A stretch of 9,917 nucleotides of DNA from Acidimicrobiales bacterium (GCA_023261915.1 JALRFT010000187.1:1-9917); one strand, 5' to 3'. Counted from the stretch's first letter, positions 1-7,189 are shown. Made by a program: numbers and translations. The notes: a model not told the origin generated them from the sequence alone.

Positions 1-140
1 CGTCACAGTGGAGGGGAGTTCGGGGAGATCCCCCGCACCACAAGGGGTCGCCACACACCCGTGGCCGCCCCCCTAGGGAGTGATTCAGATGTCGCCGTTC
101 GGGTCAGTGTGGTCCTCGATTCTCACGAGGCAGACCCCCG
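1..140. other. Non-recA sequence joined to the recA fragment
   Basis: This stretch does not encode the expected upstream part of RecA. The recA frame read backwards from 141 gives residues unlike RecA and meets a TGA stop at 81-83. On the minus strand, 138 down to 85 reads as a short tail (GVCLVRIEDHTDPNGDI, then stop) with high-GC third codon positions, which could be the C-terminus of an unrelated gene. Beyond that stop lies the small hairpin at 21-35. The picture fits a join between two loci: an assembly chimera, a rearrangement, or the 3' end of an inserted element. I saw no intein C-terminal motif and no clear group II intron domain V. The tail is too short to identify. Confidence 0.5.
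21..35. terminator. Small GC hairpin, possible terminator for a minus-strand gene
   Basis: CGGGG at 21-25 pairs with CCCCG at 31-35 around the 5-base loop AGATC. There is no T-tract on either side. It lies about 50 bases beyond the possible minus-strand stop at 85-87, so it could be that gene's terminator. The stem is short and the call is weak. Confidence 0.2.
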
Positions 141-602
141 AAGATCGGCGTGATGTTCGGTTCACCCGAGACCACCCCCGGTGGTCGGGCGCTGAAGTTC
201 TACTCGTCGGTTCGTCTCGACATTCGTCGTATCGAATCGATCAAGGACGGCGTCGAGGTCGTGGGTAACCGCACCCGGGTCAAGGTCGTCAAGAACAAGG
301 TGGCTGCTCCGTTCAAGCAGTGCGAGTTCGACATCATGTACGGCAAGGGGATCAGCCGAGAGGGTTCGGTTCTCGACATTGCCGTTGATCAGGACATCGT
401 CAAGAAGTCCGGTGCCTGGTACACGTACGAGGGTGAGCAGCTTGGACAGGGCCGGGAGAACGCCAAGTCCTTCCTGGCGGCCAACCCTGAGGTGATGGTG
501 GAGATCTCCGAGCGGGTCAAGGCCGCTGTAGGGCTCTCTGACGTCCCGCCGCCCGAAGCATTCTCCGACCTCGACGACGAGCCCATCTCCGTCGAGGACT
601 GA
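141..602 (+). pseudogene. recA: RecA recombinase, C-terminal fragment lacking the ATPase core
   Basis: The reading frame from 141 begins KIGVMFGSPETTPGG, the stretch at the start of DNA-binding loop L2 in RecA. It continues through the conserved ALKFYSSVRLDIRRIE, the KVVKNK segment, FKQCEFDIMYG and GISREG, and ends in an acidic tail, as RecA usually does. About 153 residues are present, so roughly the first 200 residues of a typical protein of about 350 are missing. These include the Walker A and B motifs and loop L1. No RecA-like residues occur before 141 and the frame has a stop at 81-83. RecA is the strand-exchange and SOS co-protease protein; this fragment alone cannot bind ATP. The GTG at 150 is an internal Val, not a real start. 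The 3' part looks intact, with no frameshift, which suggests a recent break or an assembly join rather than an old pseudogene. Confidence 0.9.
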
Positions 603-668
603 CCGCCCGTCCCCGGACCAGCGCAGGGCCACCTGCCTCCACCAGCTGCACGGAATCTCGCTGCCGTC

Positions 669-697
669 GCTGCCCGCCCTACGCCGGCGGCGGCAGC
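669..697 (+). terminator. Candidate terminator hairpin after recA
   Basis: GCTGCC at 669-674 pairs with GGCAGC at 692-697. The stem continues with CGCC at 675-678 pairing with GGCG at 686-689, leaving a two-base bulge and a 7-base loop. It lies 67 bases after the recA stop and has no T-tract, which is common for GC-rich actinobacterial terminators. A second, weaker hairpin is at 713-731 (CCGCTC with GAGCGG). The 603-783 gap shows no recX-like reading frame. Confidence 0.35.
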
Positions 698-771
698 ATC
701 CGTGTCTGGCCACCGCTCGGTCCGGGAGCGGGATGGGTTCAACAGGCTGTCGCCGCTGCGGCATGACGACG

Positions 772-783
772 TAACCTGACCGG
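772..783 (+). promoter_or_regulatory. Leaderless promoter of miaB
   Basis: A -10-like hexamer TAACCT at 772-777 fits TANNNT and is followed by exactly six bases before the GTG start at 784. Transcription would begin at or next to the start codon, giving a leaderless mRNA. There is no Shine-Dalgarno sequence before the GTG, and no good -35 hexamer. Leaderless genes with this spacing are common in actinobacteria; its use here is inferred. Confidence 0.55.
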
Positions 784-2250
784 GTGACACGCCGCTACTT
801 CGTGCGCACCTTCGGGTGCCAGATGAACGAGCATGATTCCGAGCGCATCGCCGGGCTGCTCGATGCCGAAGGCATGGTCCCGACTGCCAATGTCGAAGAG
901 GCCGATGTGGTGGTGCTCAACACGTGCTGCATTCGCGAGAACGCTGACAACAAGCTCTACGGCACCCTCGGGGCGCTCAAGCCCCTCAAGGACGAGCGGC
1001 CTGATCTCCGCATCATGGTTTCGGGTTGCCTCGCCCAGATGGATCGCGACGCCGTGCGTCAACGAGCTCCCCACGTCGATGTCGTCTTCGGCACCCACAA
1101 CGTGCATCGTGCCGTCGAACTGCTCCACGAGGCCGACGCCAGCGGCCCGGTGGTGGAGATCTGGGATCGGATGCTCGACACCGAGGACGAAAGCTTCCCC
1201 TCGGCTCTCCCGTCCCGTCGGGAGGTCGACTGGGCGGGTTGGGTGACCATTCAGGTCGGGTGCGACAACACGTGTGCCTTCTGCATCGTGCCGTCAGTGC
1301 GCGGCGAGGAGGCCAGCCGCACGTTCGCCGACATCGTGGACGAAGTGGTCGCTCTCGCTGACGACGGTGTCACCGAGGTGACGCTCCTGGGCCAGAACGT
1401 CAACAGTTACGGACGAGACCTCACGACCCGACTTCGATCCGGTGAGGTGTCCGAGGCCGAGATGACCATGGTGGCCGGAGCGGCGTGGGTGGGCGACGGG
1501 CGACATCGCCCCCGACCACTGTTCGCCGATCTTCTGCGCTCGGTGGCAGCCGTCGACGGCATCCGCCGGGTTCGCTACACGAGTCCGCATCCCAAGGACC
1601 TCCGGCCCGAGACGATTGCGGCCATGGCCGACACCTCGGAGGTCTGCCCGCACCTACACCTGCCGTTGCAGTCGGGGAGCGATCGGGTTCTTGCGGCCAT
1701 GCACCGGGGATACACCGCCGAGCGCTACCTCGAGCGACTGACTGCGGCCCGTGCCTCGATCGATGACCTGGCCGTCACCACTGACCTGATCGTCGGGTTT
1801 CCGGGCGAGACCGAGGATGATTTTGAGCGCACCCTCGAGGTCGTCGCCGAGGCCCGCTATGACAGCGCCTACACCTTCCAGTTCTCGCCGCGTCCGGGTA
1901 CGGAAGCGGCGATGATGATCGACCGGTTCGTTCCTGCCGATGTCGTCGCCCGGCGATTCGAACGGCTCGTGGCCGTGGTGGAACGCTCGGCACTCCTGGC
2001 CCACGAGGCTCGCGTCGGCCGCATCGAGGAGGTCGTGGTCGAGGGACCGTCCCGTAAGGATCCGGCGGTACTGACCGGTCGCACCGCGCAGTCCAAGCTC
2101 GTGCACTTCGCTTCTCCCGACCCGGTTCGGCCTGGTTCCTACGCCCTCGTCACCGTGACGGGCGCGGCACCTCATCATCTTCGTGGCGAACTCGTCGAGG
2201 TCCTCGCTGGGCCACGTCACCGCACCCGTATTCCTGTCGTCGCCGGGTGA
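784..2250 (+). CDS. miaB: tRNA-2-methylthio-N6-dimethylallyladenosine synthase MiaB
   Basis: This 488-residue radical SAM methylthiotransferase adds the 2-methylthio group to i6A37 of tRNAs that read UNN codons, acting after MiaA, whose gene follows. The N-terminal UPF0004-type domain carries its three cluster cysteines in GCQMN (Cys12), NTCCIREN (Cys48) and SGCLAQ (Cys82). The radical SAM motif CxxxCxxC is Cys160, Cys164 and Cys167, followed by VPSVRGEEASR. Other hallmarks are LGQNVNSYG (about 203-210), YTSPHPKDL, LHLPLQSGSDRVL and DLIVGFPGETEDDF. A C-terminal TRAM domain ends near HHLRGELVEV. About 30 residues (roughly 213-243) between NSYG and the LFADLLR helix are extra compared with usual MiaB. 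The GTG start is chosen because it directly precedes RRYFVRTFGCQMN and sits six bases after a -10 box. The miaA GTG follows the stop after four bases, so the two are probably co-transcribed. Confidence 0.96.
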   Translation: MTRRYFVRTFGCQMNEHDSERIAGLLDAEGMVPTANVEEADVVVLNTCCIRENADNKLYGTLGALKPLKDERPDLRIMVSGCLAQMDRDAVRQRAPHVDVVFGTHNVHRAVELLHEADASGPVVEIWDRMLDTEDESFPSALPSRREVDWAGWVTIQVGCDNTCAFCIVPSVRGEEASRTFADIVDEVVALADDGVTEVTLLGQNVNSYGRDLTTRLRSGEVSEAEMTMVAGAAWVGDGRHRPRPLFADLLRSVAAVDGIRRVRYTSPHPKDLRPETIAAMADTSEVCPHLHLPLQSGSDRVLAAMHRGYTAERYLERLTAARASIDDLAVTTDLIVGFPGETEDDFERTLEVVAEARYDSAYTFQFSPRPGTEAAMMIDRFVPADVVARRFERLVAVVERSALLAHEARVGRIEEVVVEGPSRKDPAVLTGRTAQSKLVHFASPDPVRPGSYALVTVTGAAPHHLRGELVEVLAGPRHRTRIPVVAG

Positions 2251-2254
2251 ATCG

Positions 2255-3163
2255 GTGAGTGATGTCGGGGTCCTCATCGGCCCGACTGCTTCGGGGAAGT
2301 CGGCGCTGGCGGTGGCTCTCGCCGCTGCGGTGGGCGATGTCGAAATCGTGTCCATGGATTCGATGGCGGTGTACCGCGGCATGGACATCGGGACGGCGAC
2401 CCCGTCGATGGCCGATCGAGGCGGCGTGCCCCACCATCTCCTTGATGTCGTGGACCCGTGGTGTGAACACACGGTCGCCGACCATCAGGCCATGGTGAAC
2501 GAGGTACTCGCCGATATTTCCGGTCGTGGTCACCGGGCTCTGCTGGTCGGAGGCACCGGGTTGTATGTGCGGGCGGTGGTGGACCGACTGAGCATTCCGG
2601 CCCGCTACCCCGAGGTGCGCGCCGCACTCGAGGCCGACCCTGACACCGAAGCCCTGCATCGGCGTCTCAGTGAACTGGATCCGCTGGCCGCCTCACGCAT
2701 GGAACCCATGAATCGGCGACGGATCCTGCGTGCCCTAGAGGTCACCCTCGGCTCGGGTATGCCCTTCAGCGCCCATGGCCCGGGTCTCGGCGAGCACGCT
2801 CCGGTGAGTTGGCCCATCATCGGGCTGGAGTTGGAGCGACCACTGGTCGATCGACGCATTGCGGAGCGCTACGCAATCCAGATGGAGGTCGGGTTTCTTG
2901 ACGAGGTGCGCACTCTGGCCGCCCTGCCGGAGGGTCTGTCTCCGACAGCTCGGCAGGCGCTCGGCTATCGGGAGCTGCTCTCCCATATTGAGCAAGGGGT
3001 GCCCCTTGAGACGGCGGTGACTGAAGCCATCACCCGCACCCGACGCTTCGCCCGCCGCCAGCAGCGCTGGTTCCGCCGAGACCCCCGGATTCAGTGGATA
3101 TCGGTCGACGAGGCCGGCACGTCTGGATTGGTGTCAACGGTGGCGACGGCGCTCGGTTGGTGA
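2255..3163 (+). CDS. miaA: tRNA dimethylallyltransferase MiaA
   Basis: This 302-residue enzyme transfers dimethylallyl from its diphosphate to N6 of A37 in tRNA, making the i6A substrate of MiaB. It begins with the P-loop GPTASGKS (residues 9-16), then DSMAVYRGMDIGTATP (35-50), the DP(W) and VGGTGLYVRAVV segments, RRRILRALEV, LGYRELLSHIE and the C-terminal RRQQRWFRRDPRIQW. The length is normal for the family. The GTG at 2255 puts the P-loop at the expected distance from the N-terminus, and GGGTGA at 2245-2250 could serve as a weak Shine-Dalgarno. Longer in-frame starts from 2183 lie inside miaB and give residues not typical of MiaA. The usual GTAK is GTAT here (Thr49). Context with miaB supports the assignment strongly. 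Confidence 0.96.
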   Translation: MSDVGVLIGPTASGKSALAVALAAAVGDVEIVSMDSMAVYRGMDIGTATPSMADRGGVPHHLLDVVDPWCEHTVADHQAMVNEVLADISGRGHRALLVGGTGLYVRAVVDRLSIPARYPEVRAALEADPDTEALHRRLSELDPLAASRMEPMNRRRILRALEVTLGSGMPFSAHGPGLGEHAPVSWPIIGLELERPLVDRRIAERYAIQMEVGFLDEVRTLAALPEGLSPTARQALGYRELLSHIEQGVPLETAVTEAITRTRRFARRQQRWFRRDPRIQWISVDEAGTSGLVSTVATALGW

Positions 3164-3239
3164 GTCCCTCCGTGGTTGGTTTCGCGGGCGTCGCAGGGCG
3201 ATGTGGCCAATGTGGTGTGGGGTTGGACGCCTCATGGGC

Positions 3240-3251
3240 GAGACTGTGGTC
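3240..3251 (+). promoter_or_regulatory. Possible leaderless promoter of dapF
   Basis: GAGACT at 3240-3245 is followed by six bases and then the GTG at 3252. This is the same spacing as before miaB and dapC, though the first base departs from TANNNT. The 88 bases between miaA and dapF hold no gene and no clear terminator. An ATG at 3234 in the same frame would place translation initiation upstream instead. Confidence 0.3.
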
Positions 3252-4079
3252 GTGATCCTGCGCAAGCTCCACGGATGGGGGAACGACTTCCTCGTGGCCC
3301 TCGACGTCGACCAACCCGCTGGTGTACTCAGCACGGCCGAGGTTGGTCGTCTCGCTACCGCGCTCTGCGACCGTCGTCATGGCCTCGGGGCTGACGGACT
3401 CATCCACGGCGCAGCGGCTGCCACCGGCAGTGGGGCCGACGCTGCGATGGTGTTGTTCAACGCCGACGGCGGTCGGGCCGAGATGAGCGGTAACGGCATC
3501 CGCTGTCTGGCCCATGCCTTCCTTGCGGCCACTGGCTGGCGTGACGAGGTGGTGCTCGACACTGACGTCGGGCGTCGCGTTCTCGTCCCGCAGCGGCCCT
3601 CCACTGGCGTTGACCCGGTGCCCTCCATCCTTGAGATCGTGGCTCCTATGGGGCCGCTCGGTGCCGGTCCTGATCTTTCCCCAGCGGCGACGGCCCTCAT
3701 CGGCGATCGCCGCTTCATGTCCCTTGATGTTGGGAACCCCCACGTCGTCATTGAGGTCGGGGATCTCGAGGCGGAGAATCTGGTGGCCCTCGGTTCCTCA
3801 CTCGAAGGTCTCGTACCCGGCGGGGTCAATGTCGAGATCGTGACCGGGACTCCCGACGGGGTGCGCCTGCGGGTGTGGGAGCGCGGAGTGGGCCTCACTG
3901 AGGCCTGTGGAACCGGTGCATGTGCCGCCGCTGGTGCTGCCCGCACATGGGGCCTGGCCGGTGACGAATGTTCCGTGGCTATGCCCGGCGGCACGGCGAT
4001 CGTGCTCCTCGACGGGGACGAGGCCACGCTCGTGGGTCCCTCGGTCTTGGTGGGGACCGTGGAGGTCAACGCGGCGTGA
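3252..4079 (+). CDS. dapF: Diaminopimelate epimerase DapF, first catalytic Cys replaced by Ser
   Basis: DapF interconverts LL- and meso-diaminopimelate, the last step before lysine and the source of the peptidoglycan cross-linking residue. With the GTG at 3252 the N-terminus reads MILRKLHGWGNDF, which aligns with the usual MxFxKMHGxGNDF and gives 275 residues, close to the family norm. In-frame starts at 3201, 3234 and 3246 only add unlike residues. NADGGRAEMSGNGIRC spans the first catalytic site, where DapF normally has Cys (EMCGNG); here the codon at 3486-3488 is AGC, Ser79. The second catalytic Cys is kept in EACGTGACAA (Cys219, codon 3906-3908). GNPHVVI and the ERGVGLTEACGTG region are also conserved. 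The Ser at the first site is unusual and bears on whether two-base racemisation works. The fold and neighbouring dap genes still make DapF the best call; a related epimerase or racemase is the alternative. It overlaps hflX by four bases. Confidence 0.9.
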   Translation: MILRKLHGWGNDFLVALDVDQPAGVLSTAEVGRLATALCDRRHGLGADGLIHGAAAATGSGADAAMVLFNADGGRAEMSGNGIRCLAHAFLAATGWRDEVVLDTDVGRRVLVPQRPSTGVDPVPSILEIVAPMGPLGAGPDLSPAATALIGDRRFMSLDVGNPHVVIEVGDLEAENLVALGSSLEGLVPGGVNVEIVTGTPDGVRLRVWERGVGLTEACGTGACAAAGAARTWGLAGDECSVAMPGGTAIVLLDGDEATLVGPSVLVGTVEVNAA

Positions 4080-5422
4080 GTGAGTTTCCCCCCGTGGGTC
4101 CACCCGACGTGCCGACCCACCGTGGCGGCTTCGGGGAGTTCGGTGGGGAGCGCGGCGGTCTCATCGAGCGCACCTTCCGGGAGCGCATCGTCATCGTCGG
4201 CATGGTCCGTACGGATGGGAGTGGTGGGGGGGCGGAGGCGACGGAACGCTCGCTTGACGAACTCGCGCTGCTCGTCGACACGGCGGGTGCCGACGTCGTG
4301 GATCGGGTCGTGCAGCGGCGATCCTCTCCCGACCCGGCCACCTACATCGGCAAGGGGAAAGCGGCTGAGTTGCGGGAGCTGTGTGAGACGCTCGACGTCG
4401 ACACGGTGGTGTTTGACGACGATCTCACGCCGGGCCAGCAGAACAATCTTGAACGCCTGCTCGGTCGTAGTGCCCTTGATCGCACCGCCGTGATCCTCGA
4501 CATCTTCGCCCAGAACGCCTCGAGTCTCGAGGGGCGGGTCCAAGTTGAGTTGGCCCAACTGCGATACCGACTGCCCCGCTTACGGGGTCGTGGTCTGGCC
4601 CTCTCCCAACAGGGTGGTGGCATCGGCACCCGTGGGCCGGGGGAGACGCAACTCGAGGTGGACCGTCGGCGCCTCACTCGCCGCATCCACAAACTGGAAG
4701 CGGACCTCGTTGACATTGGCCGACACCGCAGTACGCAACGTAAGGCCCGCCACCGTTCGCCGCTGCGGTCGGTGGCCATTGTTGGTTACACCAATGCGGG
4801 GAAGTCAACGCTGTTGAACTACCTCACCGATGCCGGTGTGCTGGTTGAGAACCGCCTGTTCGCCACCCTCGATGCGACCACTCGTCGGCTGGCACTCCCC
4901 GGAGGCGAGTCGGTCTTCGTCACCGACACCGTCGGGTTCATCACCAAGTTGCCCCACGGCCTCGTCGAGGCTTTTCGGTCCACCCTCGATGTCGTATGTG
5001 ACGCTGATCTGCTGGTGCACGTCGTCGACGGCGCCGGACCTGATCCGGAGTTGCACATGGCCGCCGTACGCTCGGTCCTCGCTGAGATCGGGGCCTCGGA
5101 GATCCCCGAGATGCTCGTGTTCAACAAGGCCGATCTCGATCCGACTGCGGTAGGTCGAGCCGCACTCGTGCATCCGGGGGCGGTTGCCGTGTCGGCCGTG
5201 ACGGGCCTCGGGGTGGAGGCCATGTTGCAAGAGTTGGCGGCGCGTCTGCGGGCGGCGAGCAACGAAGTTGAACTGGTCGTGCCCTGGGATCGGGGCGAGA
5301 TTCTTGCCGCCCTGCATCGCCACGGTGAGGTGCTCGATGAGTCCCCGGGTGAAGGCGGCATGCGGGTGGTGGTGCGGCTGGAGTCATCTGAGGCCATCCG
5401 ATTCGCTGAGTTCGTGGCGTGA
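4076..5422 (+). CDS. hflX: Ribosome-associated GTPase HflX
   Basis: HflX is a cytosolic translational GTPase that binds the 50S subunit and, in studied bacteria, splits stalled or inactive ribosomes under stress. This 448-residue protein has a Gly-rich N-terminal extension of about 30 residues, then the HflX domain with LVDTAGADVVDRVVQ and YIGKGKAAELR. A helical linker follows with RGPGETQLEVDRRR. The G domain has G1 GYTNAGKST (237-245), switch segment NRLFATLDATTR, G3 DTVGF (284-288) and G4 NKAD (350-353), with a C-terminal domain after it. The GTG at 4076 overlaps the dapF stop as GTGA and has GGAGG at 4061-4065 ten bases upstream. Placement after miaB, miaA and dapF is typical of actinobacteria and suggests translational coupling to dapF. 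Confidence 0.96.
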   Translation: MSEFPPVGPPDVPTHRGGFGEFGGERGGLIERTFRERIVIVGMVRTDGSGGGAEATERSLDELALLVDTAGADVVDRVVQRRSSPDPATYIGKGKAAELRELCETLDVDTVVFDDDLTPGQQNNLERLLGRSALDRTAVILDIFAQNASSLEGRVQVELAQLRYRLPRLRGRGLALSQQGGGIGTRGPGETQLEVDRRRLTRRIHKLEADLVDIGRHRSTQRKARHRSPLRSVAIVGYTNAGKSTLLNYLTDAGVLVENRLFATLDATTRRLALPGGESVFVTDTVGFITKLPHGLVEAFRSTLDVVCDADLLVHVVDGAGPDPELHMAAVRSVLAEIGASEIPEMLVFNKADLDPTAVGRAALVHPGAVAVSAVTGLGVEAMLQELAARLRAASNEVELVVPWDRGEILAALHRHGEVLDESPGEGGMRVVVRLESSEAIRFAEFVA

Positions 5423-5447
5423 GCGGGTTCCTCGACAGTCGCTGCGG

Positions 5448-5459
5448 CAGGATGGTCCC
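5448..5459 (+). promoter_or_regulatory. Leaderless promoter of dapC
   Basis: CAGGAT at 5448-5453 is followed by six bases and then the GTG of dapC at 5460, matching the arrangement before miaB. The 37 bases after hflX contain no Shine-Dalgarno. A small palindrome, CGACAGTCG at 5433-5441, lies just upstream and may be chance. Confidence 0.5.
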
Positions 5460-6584
5460 GTGAGCACTCCCGCCCCCGGTGGTTTCGACCCCCCGCCCTA
5501 TCCCTATGACCGGCTGGCCGAGATCTCGGCGGTGGCCGCCACCCACGTCGGTGGCGCCGTCGACCTGTCAGTGGGAACCCCCGGTGATCCGCCCCCGAGC
5601 ATCGTGGTCGAGGCCATGGCCAATCCCGGCCCGGCCCAGGGCTACCCGCCGTCGGCGGGCACGGTGGCCATGCGCACCGCCTTCGCCGAGTGGTCCTCCC
5701 GTCGTCTCGGAGCCGGTCTCGATCCCGAGACCGAGGTGGCGGCGTGCATCGGCACCAAGGAGTTCGTCGCCGGTGTGCCCCACTGGCTGCGGTTGCGTGA
5801 CCCGGGTCGAGACACCGTGCTCTATCCCGAGGTCAGCTACCCGACCTACGCCATGGGGGCGACGCTGGCGGGGTGCCGAGCGGTCGCCGTTCCCATGCGT
5901 CCCGATTGGTCGATCGACCTTGAGGCCATTGACCCCGGTGACGCCGAGCGGGCGGTGTGCCTGTGGTTGAACACGCCGGCGAACCCCTCGGGCGGCCTCG
6001 ACGATCTTGTTGCCGCTGCGGCGTGGGGCCGCAAACGCGGGGTTCCGGTGTTGAGCGACGAGTGTTACGTCGAGTTCACCTGGGATGGCCCGCCGCGCAC
6101 CATCCTCCACGCCGGCTGTGAGGGGGTACTGGCCGTGCACTCCCTCTCGAAGCGCTCGAACTTTGCAGGAGCTCGGGTCGGGGCCTACGCCGGTGACGCC
6201 GACCTCGTCGGCTACCTGCGCAAGGTGCGCCAGCATGCGGGGTTCATGGTGCCAGGGCCCGTGCAGGCCGCCGCCGTGGCCGCGTGGGGTGATGACGCCC
6301 ACGTAGACGCGCAGCGGGACCGCTACGTCCGGCGTCTCGAACGACTTGCGGGCATTCTCGCCACGGTCGGGATCGAGGCGCCGTTACCCCGCGGGGCGTT
6401 CTATCTGTGGGCGGAAGCGCCCGACGGTGACGCGTGGGGGACGGCGAGGATGCTGGCCGAGCGACTCGGCGTCGTGGTCAGCCCCGGCGAGTTCTACGGG
6501 CCGGCGTCCACGGGCTGGTTCCGGGTGGCCGCCGTCGCCACCGACGAACGACTCGACCTCGTGGCTTCACGGGCGGGTCTGTGA
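5460..6584 (+). CDS. dapC: N-succinyldiaminopimelate aminotransferase DapC
   Basis: A 374-residue class I/II PLP aminotransferase. In this context it most likely converts N-succinyl-2-amino-6-ketopimelate and glutamate to N-succinyl-LL-diaminopimelate, between the DapD and DapE steps. The opening PPPYPYDRL and LSVGTPGDPPP are typical of the actinobacterial DapC group. PLP-binding features are NTPANPSGG (Asn171), SDECYVEF (Asp200, Tyr203), SLSKRSNFAGARVG with the Schiff-base Lys231, and the C-terminal carboxylate-binding Arg355 in GWFRVA. The GTG at 5460 is preferred over a longer frame beginning at 5268 inside hflX, because it matches the family N-terminus and follows a -10-like box. The stop overlaps the next start as GTGA. 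Substrate rests on family resemblance plus the flanking dapD, dapE and dapF. Confidence 0.92.
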   Translation: MSTPAPGGFDPPPYPYDRLAEISAVAATHVGGAVDLSVGTPGDPPPSIVVEAMANPGPAQGYPPSAGTVAMRTAFAEWSSRRLGAGLDPETEVAACIGTKEFVAGVPHWLRLRDPGRDTVLYPEVSYPTYAMGATLAGCRAVAVPMRPDWSIDLEAIDPGDAERAVCLWLNTPANPSGGLDDLVAAAAWGRKRGVPVLSDECYVEFTWDGPPRTILHAGCEGVLAVHSLSKRSNFAGARVGAYAGDADLVGYLRKVRQHAGFMVPGPVQAAAVAAWGDDAHVDAQRDRYVRRLERLAGILATVGIEAPLPRGAFYLWAEAPDGDAWGTARMLAERLGVVVSPGEFYGPASTGWFRVAAVATDERLDLVASRAGL

Positions 6585-7189
6585 GCGACACCCCGTCACC
6601 GACGCCGTCACCGGCCATGGTCACGGCTAACACCGTCACTCCGTCAGCGTGGTGGTTTCTCGCTCCGGTCGCACTCGTTGCGGTCGGGGCTTTGGTGGCA
6701 GTCACGATCATGGTGCTGACGCTCTTTTCCACGGCGAGTGCTGTCGTGGACAGCGGGGTACGGGTACCGGCGGGGGACACCGCTCGAGTGGACGTGGCGG
6801 ACGCCGGGGAGTTGGTGGTGTTCGTTGAGTACGCCTCGGCGACGGGTGGAGCTCTCGTCGATCCTCCTGCGGTTGTGGTGTTGGGTCCCGATGGGGGAGA
6901 GATCCGCCTCACGTCGAGCAACGTGTCGCAATCGTGGTCATCGGGTGCGACCCATCTCGTGAGTCTCAGCTCGCTCGATGCGAGCACCCCCGGCACCTAC
7001 CGTGTGGTGGTCGGTCCATCGTCGGGAGGTCGGGCCGAGGGGATCGTGATAGCTCCTGACCCGCTGTCGCGGCTCGCCGGTGCTCTCGGCGTGGCGGTCG
7101 TGGTGAGCGTCGTCGCCCTTGGTGTAGCCCTCGTGGTGGTGGTGTGGTTGGTGGTGCGCCGTCGCCGGTCGCGTACAGGGGTGCGGTGA
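6581..7189 (+). CDS. Unrecognised two-helix membrane protein in the dap cluster (first of pair)
   Basis: I do not recognise this 202-residue protein. A Ser/Thr/Pro-rich N-terminus is followed by a transmembrane helix at about 24-49. Then comes an external domain of about 115 residues, predicted to be beta-rich, and a second helix at about 165-192 ending in RRRRSR. The arginines put the C-terminus in the cytosol, so both ends should be inside and the domain outside. The domain has no Cys. It shows GELVVFVEY (76-84) and PGTYRVVV (137-144), a pattern loosely like small beta-sandwich modules such as pre-peptidase C-terminal domains; that likeness is only suggestive. The next gene has the same architecture and may be a paralog. 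The GTG at 6581 overlaps the dapC stop as GTGA, so it is probably co-translated with dapC. A frame extending upstream to 6434 lies inside dapC and is not used. Confidence 0.85.
   Translation: MSDTPSPTPSPAMVTANTVTPSAWWFLAPVALVAVGALVAVTIMVLTLFSTASAVVDSGVRVPAGDTARVDVADAGELVVFVEYASATGGALVDPPAVVVLGPDGGEIRLTSSNVSQSWSSGATHLVSLSSLDASTPGTYRVVVGPSSGGRAEGIVIAPDPLSRLAGALGVAVVVSVVALGVALVVVVWLVVRRRRSRTGVR

Noticed and set aside
84..140. 3' end of a group I or group II intron inserted in recA
   Set aside because: CCTCG/CGAGG (114-118 and 126-130) can form a hairpin and the segment ends in G, but no domain V or group I P7 core could be identified, so it is not called.
84..152. Intein junction in recA
   Set aside because: The frame has a stop at 81-83, there is no His-Asn end, and the residue after the break is not Cys, Ser or Thr.
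80..268. 62-codon + frame starting before the recA junction
   Set aside because: Most of it is out of frame with conserved RecA coding sequence, so it is chance; only its first part lies in the foreign segment.
162..764. Minus-strand open frame of 200 codons opposite recA
   Set aside because: It is the shadow of the recA fragment and the following gap; it shows no recognisable motifs and the + strand encodes clear RecA.
1654..2472. Minus-strand open frame of 272 codons opposite miaB and miaA
   Set aside because: It spans two well-supported genes on the other strand and has no motifs.
3201..3251. Upstream start for dapF giving 292 residues
   Set aside because: The added residues do not match DapF, whose conserved N-terminus aligns with the GTG at 3252.
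3377..4558. Minus-strand open frame of 393 codons opposite dapF and hflX
   Set aside because: Long antisense frames are usual in GC-rich genes; both + strand genes have full family motifs.
5268..5459. Longer N-terminus for dapC
   Set aside because: It would lie inside hflX and adds residues unlike any aminotransferase; the GTG at 5460 fits the family.
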